Source: Pantoea sp. CCBC3-3-1 (GTDB lineage Bacteria; Pseudomonadota; Gammaproteobacteria; Enterobacterales; Enterobacteriaceae). Taken from it: a DNA stretch of 64,000 bases. Of this stretch, positions 53,591 through 63,532 are shown piece after piece; within the stretch, counting starts at the first letter, position 1, and each line of letters begins with the position of its first letter. The notes below the pieces were generated by a model. It did not search any database, was not told the DNA's origin, and saw nothing but the letters and a program-made list of their open reading frames with translations. The stretch spans positions 3,472,001 through 3,536,000 of the forward strand of contig NZ_CP034363.1 in the NCBI RefSeq assembly GCF_007981265.1. The letters are read 5' to 3'. The position numbers and the translations under genes are program-made.

Positions 53591-54397
53591 TTAATCCGCG
53601 CTGGCGTCGAGTATGATACGTAAAACGCCAGCGGATTGATTAACCGGAAGTGCCAGCACCGATTGATAAAGATCGATAGTCATATCGCACAGCTTACTTT
53701 TATCAACGCCCGCTTCCGCCGGTGAGTTAAGCGTTTGTAAGTCGCTGCCCCATTTGCCGTACAGCGTCCCGACCAGCGCCTGCAGGTCAGCACGGCTCCG
53801 CGCGATATCCATCGGTTGTTTGGCTCCGCGACTTTGCATCAGAAACGTATCCAGGGCCGCCATTTCCCGATCCCGCAACGCCTGGGGTAACACTTCACTG
53901 GTATTAATGCCGCCGTTGATCTGCGGAAAAAGAAAGCGATAGCAAAGCTGTGCGCTTTTCTGACGAATCAGCTTCATCTCTTCCAGTGAAATTTGCATAA
54001 AACTGTGCAGCTGAGCGTTGCTCACGTAGCTGATGCGCTGGTTGATCAGATCGGAAAGCGCAGGACGAAGCACCTCCAGCGCCTGCTGTTCATTCATGCC
54101 TTCCTGCAAAGCGGCGTTAAACTCTTGCTGTAGCTGCTGAAAAAGTTCGGGTTGCTGAACTTTGATCGTGCGGAACGCCGGCATATCGGCCAGTCGCTTT
54201 TCTGTCGCCGCCAGTTTTGCCTGTCGCTGGTGTTGAGGCGCGATGACGCCGAAGTAAGTCATGTTACCGGCAAACAAAAGGATGAAACCGCAAAGCGCAG
54301 CCAGCCGTCGACTGATTTTGCCTTTTTTATGTAGCCAGGAAAGAAAAACAATCAGAAGTGCGGCGCACAGAGCGGCAATAACAACTTGGAAAATCAA
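53591..54397 (-). CDS. Unknown membrane-anchored protein, 268 aa
   Basis: Two N-terminal helices (MIFQVVIAALCAALLIVFLSW and LAALCGFILLFAGNMTYFGVI) anchor a helical soluble domain of about 210 residues with QQLQQEFNAALQEGMNEQQALEVLRPALSDLI and a cysteine pair (QLCYRFLFP, KLCDMTIDLY). The long soluble part is probably periplasmic. I do not recognise the family. Single gene with ordinary core codon use. Confidence 0.7.
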   Translation of the reverse strand: MIFQVVIAALCAALLIVFLSWLHKKGKISRRLAALCGFILLFAGNMTYFGVIAPQHQRQAKLAATEKRLADMPAFRTIKVQQPELFQQLQQEFNAALQEGMNEQQALEVLRPALSDLINQRISYVSNAQLHSFMQISLEEMKLIRQKSAQLCYRFLFPQINGGINTSEVLPQALRDREMAALDTFLMQSRGAKQPMDIARSRADLQALVGTLYGKWGSDLQTLNSPAEAGVDKSKLCDMTIDLYQSVLALPVNQSAGVLRIILDASAD

Positions 54398-54481
54398 AAT
54401 AACGTCCTGAGATAAACGGATGAAAATCAGAGCTCATGTCCGGCCAGGGTGCTGCCTGACATGAGCGATACGCGAGGCAGT

Positions 54482-54934
54482 TTAATCGGCCCTGACGTCG
54501 ACCAGCACCGGGCAGCTGGCGCGCTCAATGACCGCCGCGCTCACCGACCCTTTCAGTAGCCGGTTAAAAGAGGAAAGGTGACGGCGCCCCATCACTATCA
54601 TCGATGCACCAATCTCGTTGGCATGGGCGACGATGGTTTCAGCTGATTCGCCAGCCAGCACGCGTCCGGTCGCACGGATACCTTCGTTTTGAAGTTCAGC
54701 CAGCGCCTGCCGTACCGCTGCTTCCGCCGTGTTCTGCTCATCAAGCGCGCTGCCAAAATCACCCGGATCTTCTCCCGCTTCGATAACGTAGTCTCCGGTG
54801 GTACTGGCATAGCTTGCATCCACGCAGCACAACACCACAACGTCGGCATCCAGCGCACGTGCCTGCTCGCCAGCCAGAGAAATCACTTTGCGCGCAATAG
54901 CGGAATTATCAACAGCGACTAAAAGCTTTTTCAT
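54482..54934 (-). CDS. Universal stress protein, UspA family
   Basis: A 150-residue Usp domain. MKKLLVAVDNSAIARKVISLA is the first strand with the nucleotide-site aspartate D8, and IGASMIVMGRRHLSSFNRLLKGSVSAAVIERASCPVLVV-like GRRHLSS...GSVS is the ATP-binding G2xG9xGS/T motif in variant form. It starts 12 bases after the iclR stop on the same strand, so the two are probably one transcript. Which of the Usp subfamilies it belongs to is unclear. Confidence 0.88.
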   Translation of the reverse strand: MKKLLVAVDNSAIARKVISLAGEQARALDADVVVLCCVDASYASTTGDYVIEAGEDPGDFGSALDEQNTAEAAVRQALAELQNEGIRATGRVLAGESAETIVAHANEIGASMIVMGRRHLSSFNRLLKGSVSAAVIERASCPVLVDVRAD

Positions 54935-54946
54935 ATTCCCTCTCAG

Positions 54947-55729
54947 TTAATCACGTAAGGCCGCTTTGCCTATCTCATGCACCAGCGCCTCCTTGCATTT
55001 CAGGATCTCTTCACGATAGAGCGCCTCATGCTTTTGGAAACGGGTGGACGGGACCAGTAAGCTGATGGAAAAACGTCCCAGTATGGTATCTATCGCTACC
55101 GCCATGGTGGAGATGCCTTCCAGCGTTTCCCCCCGATCGTACGACAAACCGGTGCGACGAATCTCTTGTAATCGCTCCATCAGGTCAGGGAAGGCTTTGA
55201 CGGTCAGATCGGTGATGGCCTGATAGGCATCGCCGACCAGCAATCTCGCTTCTTCATCGCTGTCCAGCGCCAGTAACGCTTTTCCGCCAGAGGTGCTGTA
55301 GAGCGGCAGATTTAAGCCGATGCGTGGTACAACGCGCAGTTCACGATCGGCTACAACATAATGCACTATAGCTAACTGCAAGCCGCTGGCACGCGCAAGC
55401 GAAACCGTTTCGCCCGTGGCATCACTCAGCGCCTGTAGCCAGGGCTGCGCAATCGCTACCACGTCGGTATGCACGGTCGCAATCAGGCGTAACAGTGCCG
55501 GCCCTAGCCGCACGCCGCCCGACCCGTGGCTGCGTACCAGCTGTACCGAGTCCAGCGCGCCGACAATGCGCTGCACGGTAGAACGCGGGAGATCGACCAT
55601 CTGCGCGATCTCGCCCAGACTCATGCCGTTTGGCCTGTCGCCAAGGGCATTCAATATCCTGGCAGCACGAGAGATCACCTGGATGCCGCCTGTACGTTCT
55701 TCTTCACGCAGAGCTGAGGGTTCAGACAT
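54947..55729 (-). CDS. IclR-family transcriptional regulator
   Basis: A 260-residue regulator with an N-terminal winged helix (GIQVISRAARILNALGDRPNGMSLGEIAQMVDLPRSTVQRIVGAL, about residues 15-59) and an IclR effector domain (VHTDVVAIAQPWLQALSDATGETVSLA, STSGGKALLALDSDEEA). It is divergent from the EmrB/EmrA-like pump genes and probably controls them and itself through the 165-base gap. The inducer is not known. Confidence 0.9.
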   Translation of the reverse strand: MSEPSALREEERTGGIQVISRAARILNALGDRPNGMSLGEIAQMVDLPRSTVQRIVGALDSVQLVRSHGSGGVRLGPALLRLIATVHTDVVAIAQPWLQALSDATGETVSLARASGLQLAIVHYVVADRELRVVPRIGLNLPLYSTSGGKALLALDSDEEARLLVGDAYQAITDLTVKAFPDLMERLQEIRRTGLSYDRGETLEGISTMAVAIDTILGRFSISLLVPSTRFQKHEALYREEILKCKEALVHEIGKAALRD

Positions 55730-55796
55730 GAGATTTCCTTCCTTGTTGATGGCGATACTTTAGCACTTTTTTCCCCCTGCTGGCAGGCCGTACCGC

Positions 55797-55855
55797 ATTG
55801 CAATACACCCAATCACCATGTAATATCCGCGCAGAATGTATCACAATGCAATACA
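55797..55855. promoter_or_regulatory. Repeated TGCAATACA boxes in the iclR-pump gap
   Basis: ATTGCAATACA (55797-55807) recurs as AATGCAATACA (55845-55855), 48 bases apart. The second box is also part of TGTAT-N9-ATACA (55837-55855). This is suitable as an IclR operator between the divergent genes. Confidence 0.5.
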
Positions 55856-55894
55856 GTGCATCACTTTAATTCTTTCCTTTGCGGAGCACCTGCT

Positions 55895-57496
55895 ATGAAT
55901 GCTCAACCCGCAGCGGCCCCAGCTCCTCATCCTTTTACCCTGCGCCTGGCGCTGGGTTTGGTTGGCGTGTTGATTGCTGCGCTAACTTCCGGCCTGAACG
56001 ACCGTGTGACCGATCTGGCGCTGGCCGATGTGCGGGCCGCCATCGGTTTCGATTACGATCGGGCCAGTTGGATTACCTCGGCTTATCAGGCAGCGGAAGT
56101 GGCGGCGATGATGGTCGCCCCCTGGTTCGCCGTGACCTTTTCACTACGCCGTTTTGCTCTGGTGGTGGCGTTTGGCTTCGCGCTTACCGGCGCGCTTCAG
56201 CCTTTTGCCGCTACGCCGACGCTTTTCATTACGTTCCGCGTGATTCAGGGTCTGTTTGGCGGCGCGCTGCCGCCCTTATTGATGACTGTTGCGCTGCGCT
56301 TTTTGCCGCCGCCCTTTAAATTGTACGGACTGGCTGCCTATGCCCTTACCGCTACTTTTGGGCCGAATGTTGCTGCCTCGCTGGCCGCTTTCTGGACGGA
56401 TGCCGTCGGCTGGCAGTTTGTTTTCTGGCAGGTTATTCCGCCTGTCCTGATAGCCAGCCTGCTGATTGGCTGGGGGCTACCGCAGGATCCGACCCGGTTT
56501 GAGCGGTTTAAACAGATTGACCTGTTTGGCATGCTCACGGGCTGTAGCGGGATCGCGCTGATGATCCTGGCGCTGAGCCAGGGCGAGCGGCTGGACTGGC
56601 TGAACTCTCCACTGATTGTGGCGATGCTGCTTTCCTCTACCGCTTTGCTGATCGTGTTCTTTATTAATGAATGGTTTCATCCGCTGCCGTTGTTCAAATT
56701 GCAGCTGCTGGAACGGCGAAATCTGACGCACGGCCTGCTGGTGCTGGCTGGCGTGCTGCTGGTGGCGCTTTCCGGTTCCGCCCTGCCCTCCGCCTATTTC
56801 GGGCAGGTGGAAGGCTTTCGTACCGTGCAGTTTGCCCCGCTGGCGCTGACTATCGGCCTGCCGCAGCTGTTAATTGCGCCGCTGATGGCCACGCTATTAA
56901 ACCTGCGCTGGATCGACTGCCGCTGGATGTTGACGTGTGGCGCTATCCTGCTCAGCATTTCCTGTCTGCTGGGCATGCAGCTTACCGATGACTGGGCGCG
57001 ACAGAATTTCTGGCTGATCCAGCTGTTACAGGCATTTGGTCAGCCGATGCTGATCCTGCCGGTACTGATGAGCGCCACCAGCGTGATCCTGCCGCCGGAA
57101 GGACCTTATGCCTCGGCGATGTTTAACACCGTACGCGGTTTTTCCAGCGTCGCCGCCGGCAGCCTGGTGGAAAATTTCCTGACGCATCGGGAAAAGTTTC
57201 ATTCGCATACCCTGGTCGATCAGCTGGGTAATCGCCCCTGGCTGATGACCGCCGACAGCAGCGCCAGCGCCAGCACGCTTCACCCTTTACTGCCTGATGG
57301 CTCGGTCAGTTCAACAGAAAACCTGAGTCATTTCAGCACGCTGGTAAAACATCAGGCGGTAATCCTTAGCATCAGCGACGCTTACCTGATGCTGATTGGT
57401 TTTGCCCTGCTGCTGGTCGTGCTGACCGCCTGGCTACCGAAACGCGTCTGGCCGCCGCAAACTTTACTTCAACCCGTTTCAAAAGCGACGAGATAA
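55895..57496 (+). CDS. DHA2-type MFS drug exporter (EmrB-like)
   Basis: A 533-residue, fourteen-helix MFS transporter. TSGLNDRVTDLALADVRAAIGFDYDRASWITSAYQAAEVAAMMVAPW is the usual first-helix and motif A region and RVIQGLFGGALPPLL is motif C-like. With the HlyD-type adaptor five bases downstream it should form a tripartite pump with an outer-membrane channel, exporting drugs or metabolites. The start at 55895 (MNAQPAAAP) follows GGAG; an upstream in-frame ATG at 55856 lies inside the operator boxes. Confidence 0.88.
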   Translation: MNAQPAAAPAPHPFTLRLALGLVGVLIAALTSGLNDRVTDLALADVRAAIGFDYDRASWITSAYQAAEVAAMMVAPWFAVTFSLRRFALVVAFGFALTGALQPFAATPTLFITFRVIQGLFGGALPPLLMTVALRFLPPPFKLYGLAAYALTATFGPNVAASLAAFWTDAVGWQFVFWQVIPPVLIASLLIGWGLPQDPTRFERFKQIDLFGMLTGCSGIALMILALSQGERLDWLNSPLIVAMLLSSTALLIVFFINEWFHPLPLFKLQLLERRNLTHGLLVLAGVLLVALSGSALPSAYFGQVEGFRTVQFAPLALTIGLPQLLIAPLMATLLNLRWIDCRWMLTCGAILLSISCLLGMQLTDDWARQNFWLIQLLQAFGQPMLILPVLMSATSVILPPEGPYASAMFNTVRGFSSVAAGSLVENFLTHREKFHSHTLVDQLGNRPWLMTADSSASASTLHPLLPDGSVSSTENLSHFSTLVKHQAVILSISDAYLMLIGFALLLVVLTAWLPKRVWPPQTLLQPVSKATR

Positions 57497-57501
57497 TAAC
57501 G

Positions 57502-58530
57502 ATGAGCTTTACACCTGCCAAAAGAACATTCACCCTGGCCGTTCTGCTGCTGATCCTGCTGGGGATTGCCTTTTTCATCTGGTCGGCCATGAGCCGTCAC
57601 CAGGCGCGCACTGATGATGCCGTCATCACCGCTGATTACACCGCAGTGGCACCAAAAGTGTCCGGTTATATTCGTACGGTAAACGTTGGCGATAACCAGA
57701 TCGTTAAAGCGGGCGCCACGTTGGCGACGATCGATGACCGCGACTATCGGGTTGCGCTGGAAACGGCCGAAGCTAATTTACAGGTGAGTCAGTCCAAACT
57801 CACCAGCGTTCAGGCGCAGCTGGAACAGCAGCAGGCGACCATTGCACAGAACGATGCTGCCGTCAGCGCCAGCCAGGCTACGTTAAATTATGCCGGTCAG
57901 AATGCTGAACGCTATCGCCGCCTGCTGAAAAGCGGTACCGCCACGGCCGATGAGCAGCAGAAAACCAGCGCGTCAATGCAGGAAGCCGCCGCCCAGCTGC
58001 GCCAGAGCCAGGCAGCCGCGCTTGCTGCGCGTAAAGAAGTTGGCGTCCTGGAGGCCAGCATTCGTCAGGCTCAGGCCGATATTGCCGCATCTAAAGCCAG
58101 CGTCGATCAGGCTCGTCTGAATCTCTCTTATACCGTGATTACTGCTCCAATCGATGGCTCAGTAGGCCAACGTTCTGCCCGTCAGGGTGCCTGGGTTTCC
58201 GCCGGTACCCGGCTGATGGCCGTGGTGCCGTTACAGCAAACTTATGTCGTTGCTAACTTTCTCGAAACGCAGCTTGGCGATGTACGTCCAGGCCAGCCTG
58301 TCTCCATTGAAGTCGACGCGCTACCGGGCGTCACGCTGCGCGGGCATGTGGACAGTATTGCACCTGCTACCGGCTCTACCTTTGCCGCTATCACGGCTGA
58401 TAACGCCACGGGAAACTTTACCAAAGTGGCTCAGCGCCTGCCGGTGAAGATTTTGCTGGAACCGGGTCAGGCAGATCTGCCTCGCCTGCGCGTGGGAATG
58501 TCGGCGATACCGACCATCGAAAAACGCTAA
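57502..58530 (+). CDS. EmrA/HlyD-family membrane fusion protein
   Basis: A 342-residue periplasmic adaptor. One N-terminal helix (TFTLAVLLLILLGIAFFIWSAM), a lipoyl-type half (DDAVITADYTAVAPKVSGYIRTVNVGDNQIVKAG), a long coiled-coil hairpin (about residues 90-200, rich in Gln/Ala) and the second half with YTVITAPIDGSVGQRSARQGAWVSAGTRLMAVVPL. It starts five bases after the transporter stop. It links the inner-membrane MFS pump to a TolC-like channel. Confidence 0.9.
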   Translation: MSFTPAKRTFTLAVLLLILLGIAFFIWSAMSRHQARTDDAVITADYTAVAPKVSGYIRTVNVGDNQIVKAGATLATIDDRDYRVALETAEANLQVSQSKLTSVQAQLEQQQATIAQNDAAVSASQATLNYAGQNAERYRRLLKSGTATADEQQKTSASMQEAAAQLRQSQAAALAARKEVGVLEASIRQAQADIAASKASVDQARLNLSYTVITAPIDGSVGQRSARQGAWVSAGTRLMAVVPLQQTYVVANFLETQLGDVRPGQPVSIEVDALPGVTLRGHVDSIAPATGSTFAAITADNATGNFTKVAQRLPVKILLEPGQADLPRLRVGMSAIPTIEKR

Positions 58531-58534
58531 ATCA

Positions 58535-58565
58535 GGCACTATTCTTAGTGCCGCAGCCTTTATTT
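58535..58565 (+). terminator. Hairpin after the emrA-like gene
   Basis: GGCACTA-TTCT-TAGTGCC just after the stop, followed by a T-containing stretch (CCTTTATTTT). A likely terminator of the pump operon. Confidence 0.55.
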
Positions 58566-58710
58566 TGCCGGTGAGAGCGGGTAAATTAGCGAACGATCCT
58601 GCTATGAGCTGACTCATGGCAACCTCAACCGGGGAATCTTCCGGTGTTTGTTCTGTTTGCGTTGCGCAGGCCCGGGATCGCCTCAGGTAACCGCTCAGAG
58701 GAGTCGTTTG

Positions 58711-58782
58711 GTGAAATATGCGTTGATGGGAATCTCATTTCTTCTGCTGGCCTGGCTGGGCACGTTTTATCTGATGCTGTAA
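58711..58782 (+). CDS. ypdK: YpdK, 23-aa inner membrane small protein
   Basis: The sequence GTG AAA TAT GCG... encodes MKYALMGISFLLLAWLGTFYLML, a single hydrophobic helix. E. coli YpdK is also 23 residues with the same MKY-x-x-MGISF start as I recall, and its gene also lies next to alaC. AGAGGAG lies seven to eight bases before the GTG. A terminator hairpin follows at 58800. Function unknown; a small transmembrane protein. Confidence 0.9.
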   Translation: MKYALMGISFLLLAWLGTFYLML

Positions 58783-58799
58783 TTCAGGCTGGCGTGAGA

Positions 58800-58824
58800 G
58801 GGCAGGCAACGAGCCTGCCCTTCT
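58800..58824. terminator. Hairpin between ypdK and alaC
   Basis: GGGCAGGC-AACGA-GCCTGCCC, followed on the plus strand by TTCTGCTGTTT. It separates convergent genes. Confidence 0.65.
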
Positions 58825-58829
58825 GCTGT

Positions 58830-60068
58830 TTACTCCGCGCTCTCTTCGCTGATTTTTACCGTCCCCGGTAAGATGCCGTCCGCCCGGAACATCGCCTTAA
58901 TGCCCCGGATCGCCTGACGAATACGGTCGCTGTTTTCAATTAGCGCAAAACGAACATGGGTATCACCATAGTCACCAAAACCGATGCCTGGCGAAACACA
59001 AACCTTCGCTTCCTGCAGCAGATGTTTGGCAAACTCCAGCGAGCCCATATGCGCGTAATGGTCCGGGATTTTGGCCCAGACATACATAGACGCTTTCGGG
59101 ATCTCCACCATCCAGCCCGCCTCATGCAGCCCTTTCACCAACACATCGCGTCGGCGCTTATACTGCTCTGCAATATCGCGTACGCACTGCTGATCGCCTT
59201 CCAGCGCGGCAATCGCGGCCACCTGTAAAGGCGTGAAGGTGCCATAGTCATGATAGCTTTTGATGCGCGCCAGCGCGGCCACCAGCTCTTTGTTGCCGAC
59301 CATAAAGCCAATGCGCCAGCCAGCCATATTATAGCTTTTCGACAGCGTGAAGAATTCTACCGCCACGTCGCGCGCACCGGGCACTTCCATGATCGACGGC
59401 GCTTTCCAGCCGTCGTAGACGATATCGGCATAGGCCAGATCGTGGATAACCAACACGTTATACTGCTTCGCCAGCGCGATAACCCGTTCGAAGAAATCCA
59501 GCTCCACGCACTGCGCGGTGGGATTCGAAGGGAAACCCAGGATCATCATTTTCGGCTTGGGATAGCTTTCGCGGATGGCGCGTTCGAGTTCATTGAAGAA
59601 ATCGACGCCCGCAACCAGCGGGACTGACCGTACCTGAGCGCCCGCAATAACGGCACCATAAATATGGATCGGGTAGCTTGGGTTAGGCACCAGCACGGTG
59701 TCGCCATGATCCAGCGTGGCCAGCATCAGGTGCGCCAGCCCTTCTTTCGAACCGATGGTGACAATCGCTTCCGACTCGGGATCGATATCGACCTGATAGC
59801 GGTCGGCATACCAGCGTGAAATCGCCCGGCGCAGGCGTGGGATCCCGCGTGAAGTGGAATAGCCATGCGTATCTTCGCGCTGGGCAACCGCACACAGCTT
59901 TTCAACAATATGCGGCGGCGTGGGGCCATCCGGGTTGCCCATACTGAAATCAATAATATCTTCACCACGACGGCGTGCGGCCATCTTTAGTTCGCTGGTG
60001 ATATTGAACACGTAAGGGGGAAGACGTTCGATACGGGAAAAACGACGTGCGGAGCTGTTGTCAGCCAT
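58830..60068 (-). CDS. alaC: Alanine transaminase AlaC (pyruvate/alanine aminotransferase)
   Basis: A 412-residue class I/II PLP-dependent aminotransferase. [44 protein letters not shown] and the PLP lysine K244 in [15 protein letters not shown] are all visible. It interconverts alanine and pyruvate with glutamate/2-oxoglutarate. As in E. coli it lies between ypdK and ypdA. It is transcribed divergently from ypdA with the GNAT gene in between. Confidence 0.94.
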   Translation of the reverse strand: MADNSSARRFSRIERLPPYVFNITSELKMAARRRGEDIIDFSMGNPDGPTPPHIVEKLCAVAQREDTHGYSTSRGIPRLRRAISRWYADRYQVDIDPESEAIVTIGSKEGLAHLMLATLDHGDTVLVPNPSYPIHIYGAVIAGAQVRSVPLVAGVDFFNELERAIRESYPKPKMMILGFPSNPTAQCVELDFFERVIALAKQYNVLVIHDLAYADIVYDGWKAPSIMEVPGARDVAVEFFTLSKSYNMAGWRIGFMVGNKELVAALARIKSYHDYGTFTPLQVAAIAALEGDQQCVRDIAEQYKRRRDVLVKGLHEAGWMVEIPKASMYVWAKIPDHYAHMGSLEFAKHLLQEAKVCVSPGIGFGDYGDTHVRFALIENSDRIRQAIRGIKAMFRADGILPGTVKISEESAE

Positions 60069-60186
60069 AGGATCCTCTGATTTACGTTAGCGCCCGGACC
60101 GTCCGAGCGACGCTGACCAGAATCTGGTCGAGGAATGAACATATCGCACTGTTTGCCAGGCTGTCGAGAGGCAGAAGAAAATTTCT

Positions 60187-60714
60187 TTAAAAGTCAGATT
60201 TCAGGCAGCCAAACACCCAATCGTTCACCCATTGCCCGCGCAGCAGATAATTATCCCTTAGCGTACCTTCAAGCTGGAAACCATTTTTCTCCAGCACGCG
60301 CCGCGACGGCCAGTTGCCTTCCACCACCTGCGCCTTGAGCTTATGGAATTCACAGTGAGTGAACAGATAGTTGCGTATGGCTCCCAGCGCTTCGCTACCG
60401 TAGCCCTGCCCGGTAAAGCGATGCAGCAATGAATAACCGACTTCCGCCTGACGATACGGCGCCCATTCAGCGTTCGCGCCGATCAGGCCAATCGCTTCTC
60501 CACTGCTTTTCAGACGAATGGTCAGGCACAGCATATGCAAACTGGTTACCTGCCAGGGTGCCAGCCGATCGTTGAAGCGCTGGCGAATATCAGCCAGCTG
60601 CGGCACCGCGCTGATAAATTTCATGCTAACCGGGTCAGTATGCACCTGGTGAAACAGCGTCCAGTCGGCGGGCTGTAACCGATCCAGCAGCAGGTGCCGG
60701 GTATTTAGCTGCAT
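60187..60714 (-). CDS. GNAT acetyltransferase (RimJ/RimL type)
   Basis: A 175-residue N-acetyltransferase: RHLLLDRLQPADWTLFHQVH at the N-terminus, the acetyl-CoA-binding segment GYSLLHRFTGQGYGSEALGAIRNYLF (Q-x-x-G-x-G/A), and VVEGNWPSRRVLEKNGFQLEGTLRDNYL near the end. Substrate unknown: an amino acid, a small amine or a protein N-terminus. Single gene between alaC and ypdA. Confidence 0.88.
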   Translation of the reverse strand: MQLNTRHLLLDRLQPADWTLFHQVHTDPVSMKFISAVPQLADIRQRFNDRLAPWQVTSLHMLCLTIRLKSSGEAIGLIGANAEWAPYRQAEVGYSLLHRFTGQGYGSEALGAIRNYLFTHCEFHKLKAQVVEGNWPSRRVLEKNGFQLEGTLRDNYLLRGQWVNDWVFGCLKSDF

Positions 60715-61032
60715 AATTTGCTCCTAAAAGGGGATATATTTATTTTCTTATGGGGCAGAATTTCCTTGTTTTACGGCGATATTGCCCGGGAAAGGCGCGA
60801 GATATCTTCCAATACCTATCCCCTTTTTCCAACCAGGATTTCCGCAAATATCTTTTTTTGCGATGTTTGACAATATTTCGGCACCCGAAGCAATTCAAGC
60901 CTGCGAGGGCAAAAGAATGGCTGAGTCAATATTGATCCAAACAGGCATTATCTCATTTGGCCTCTCGCTTACCTGGCACATCGCCTGCGCTTTCCTTATC
61001 ATGGAGCTCTCTTTTCCCGAGCCGGAGGGCTT
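60715..61032. other. Intergenic stretch upstream of ypdA
   Basis: A 318-base gap with no gene. A TTGACA at about 60867-60872 lacks a well-placed -10. The ypdA ribosome site CGGAGG lies at the end. Nothing else stands out. Confidence 0.4.
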
Positions 61033-62766
61033 GTGCACTCAACGTTTGAAATGCTGTTGGCGGTGCTGGATCGTGCCGCCCTGATGCTGATTTGTCTGTT
61101 CTTCATGACGCGCACCCGTCATTTTCGCCAGCTGCTGCAAAAAGACGAGCATTCACGTCAGGAGCTGATGGCGGTTACGGCTATCTTTTCGCTGTTCGCG
61201 CTTTTTAGCACCTGGAGCGGAATCAACGTTGATGGCTCGCTGGTTAATGTGCGCACCATTGCCATTATGTCTGGCGGCATCCTGTTTGGGCCCTGGGTGG
61301 GTATTATTACCGGCGTGATTGCTGGCCTGCACCGCTTCCTGATTGATATTCACGGCGTCACCTCCGTTCCCTGTCTGATTACCAGCATCATTGCTGGCTT
61401 TGCTGCCGGCTGGATCAATCTTAAAGTCGTTAAAGAGAAGCGCTGGAGCATGGGTATCGCTGGCGGCATGCTGTGCGAGTCACTGACCATGATCCTGATC
61501 CTGCTGTGGGCCGAACCGCGTGAGCTGGGGCTGAATATCGTGTCGGAGATCGCCCTGCCGATGATTTTAGGCGCGGTAAGCATCGGACTGATTGTGCTGC
61601 TGATCCAGAGCGTGGAAGGCGAAAAAGAAGCCATTGCCGCCCGTCAGGCCAAGCTGGCGCTGGATATTGCTAATAAAACCCTGCCGCTGTTTCGTCACGT
61701 TAACAGCAGCTCATTGCGAAAAGTCTGCGATATTATTCGCAGCGATATCAATGCTGATGCAGTGGCTATCACCAATAAGTATCAGGTTCTCGCTTATGTC
61801 GGTGTAGGCGAAGAGAACTACCGTGAAGGCGATGAAGCGATCAGCCCGACGACTGCCCGATCGCTCGCTAATGGTGAAATCATCATCAGGAATAACGATG
61901 AGGCGCACCGTACGCCGGAAATCCACTCCATGATTGTCATCCCGCTGTGGGAAAAAGGCAAAGTGACCGGCACGCTGAAAATTTATTATCGCCATGCTCA
62001 CCGCATCACCTGGTCACTGCGAGAAATGGCCGTTGGCCTGTCGCAGATTATCTCGACCCAGCTGGAAGTTTCACGGGCAGAACAGCTGCGTGAAATGGCC
62101 AATAAAGCGGAACTGCGCGCGCTGCAAAGTAAAATCAACCCACATTTCCTGTTTAACGCTCTGAACGCCATCTCTTCGTCTATCCGTATCAATCCCGATA
62201 CCGCCAGGCAGCTCATCACCAATCTGGCGCGTTATCTGCGCTATAACCTGGAACTGAACGACGACGAAGTCATTGATATTAAAAAAGAGCTGTATCAAAT
62301 CAAAGATTACATCGCTATTGAGCAGGCGCGTTTTGGCAGTAAGCTGACGGTGATTTATGAAATTGACGAAGACGTAAGCTGTTCACTGCCGAGTCTGTTA
62401 ATTCAGCCGCTGGTGGAAAATGCCATTGTGCACGGTATCCATCCCTGTCGTGGCAAAGGTGTGGTAACAATTAGCGTGAAGGAGCTGGACGACCGGGTCC
62501 GTATCGCCGTACGCGATACCGGCAACGGCATCAGCCAGGAAGTCATTGCCCGGGTTGAAAGCAATGAGATGCCCGGTAATAAAATTGGCCTGCTGAATGT
62601 GCATCATCGCGTGAAGCTTTTATACGGTGAAGGATTGCATATTCAACGGCTCAATCCGGGCACGGAAATTGCCTTCACCATTACCAGGAACGGGGCCGTT
62701 TTGCCCGAACGGGCGTCGCTCACCTTGTTTGCTGACGAAACCGCAACAACCGGAAAAACACCGTGA
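61033..62766 (+). CDS. ypdA: YpdA (PyrS), pyruvate-responsive LytS-type histidine kinase
   Basis: A 577-residue sensor kinase, near-identical to E. coli YpdA (565) over long stretches as I recall it. An N-terminal 5TM-5TMR_LYT sensor ([27 protein letters not shown]), a GAF domain ([35 protein letters not shown]) and a kinase domain with the phospho-acceptor H371 in [16 protein letters not shown] and the ATP-site N of [11 protein letters not shown] near residue 462. It starts with GTG (MHSTFEML) after CGGAGG. YpdA detects extracellular pyruvate in E. coli and passes the signal to YpdB. Confidence 0.95.
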   Translation: MHSTFEMLLAVLDRAALMLICLFFMTRTRHFRQLLQKDEHSRQELMAVTAIFSLFALFSTWSGINVDGSLVNVRTIAIMSGGILFGPWVGIITGVIAGLHRFLIDIHGVTSVPCLITSIIAGFAAGWINLKVVKEKRWSMGIAGGMLCESLTMILILLWAEPRELGLNIVSEIALPMILGAVSIGLIVLLIQSVEGEKEAIAARQAKLALDIANKTLPLFRHVNSSSLRKVCDIIRSDINADAVAITNKYQVLAYVGVGEENYREGDEAISPTTARSLANGEIIIRNNDEAHRTPEIHSMIVIPLWEKGKVTGTLKIYYRHAHRITWSLREMAVGLSQIISTQLEVSRAEQLREMANKAELRALQSKINPHFLFNALNAISSSIRINPDTARQLITNLARYLRYNLELNDDEVIDIKKELYQIKDYIAIEQARFGSKLTVIYEIDEDVSCSLPSLLIQPLVENAIVHGIHPCRGKGVVTISVKELDDRVRIAVRDTGNGISQEVIARVESNEMPGNKIGLLNVHHRVKLLYGEGLHIQRLNPGTEIAFTITRNGAVLPERASLTLFADETATTGKTP

Positions 62767-63491
62767 AAGCGATCATAGTTGAAGATGAATTTCTGGCTCA
62801 GCAGGAGCTGAGCTGGCTTGTCAGGCAGCACAGCCAGCTGACGATTGAAGCGACATTTGATGACGGCCTGGACGTGCTGAAGTATCTGCAAAACCATCAG
62901 GTTGACGTTATTTTTCTGGATATTAATATTCCGTCGCTGGATGGCGTATTGCTGGCGCAAAATATCAGTAAGTTCGCCCACAAGCCGCTGATCGTCTTTA
63001 TCACCGCTTATAAAGAGCACGCGGTAGACGCCTTCGAGCTTGAAGCCTTTGACTATATTCTCAAGCCGTACCACGAGATGCGTATTATTACTATGCTGCG
63101 CAAACTGGAGAATACGCTACAGCCGCCGCCTGCCGGAAATGCTGAGGCCGTTCGCAGTCCGGTACAGACCATTAATCTGGTGAAAGACGAGCGCATTATC
63201 GTCACCAATATCAACGATATCTATTATGCCGAAGCCCATGAAAAGATGACGTTTGTTTATACGCGGCGCGAAGAATACGTGATGTCGATGAACATTACCG
63301 AGTTTTGCCATCGCCTGCCGGAAGAGGCGTTTTTCCGCTGCCATCGTTCTTACTGTGTGAATCTGAGTAAAATTCGCGAAATCGAACCCTGGTTCAACAA
63401 TACCTATATGCTGAAGCTGCGCGATCTGGATTTTCAGGTGCCGGTAAGTCGCAGCAAGGTGAAAGAGTTTCGCCAGCTGATGCGCTTATGA
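62763..63491 (+). CDS. ypdB: YpdB (PyrR), LytTR-family response regulator
   Basis: A 242-residue response regulator. The receiver domain has D53 as phosphorylation site ([12 protein letters not shown]). A LytTR DNA-binding domain covers about residues 135-240 ([52 protein letters not shown]). The GTG start overlaps the ypdA stop by four bases. It should activate yhjX at 50322 through the repeats at 50195-50246. Confidence 0.95.
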   Translation: MKAIIVEDEFLAQQELSWLVRQHSQLTIEATFDDGLDVLKYLQNHQVDVIFLDINIPSLDGVLLAQNISKFAHKPLIVFITAYKEHAVDAFELEAFDYILKPYHEMRIITMLRKLENTLQPPPAGNAEAVRSPVQTINLVKDERIIVTNINDIYYAEAHEKMTFVYTRREEYVMSMNITEFCHRLPEEAFFRCHRSYCVNLSKIREIEPWFNNTYMLKLRDLDFQVPVSRSKVKEFRQLMRL

Positions 63492-63495
63492 TGAT

Positions 63496-63523
63496 AAAGA
63501 GCCGGAAAGATATCCGGCTCTTT
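63496..63523. terminator. Rho-independent terminator between ypdB and glk
   Basis: AAAGAGCCGG-AAAGATAT-CCGGCTCTTT, an ideal bidirectional hairpin with A and T runs at its base. It ends both convergent genes. Confidence 0.9.
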
Positions 63524-63532
63524 AGAGAAGTA

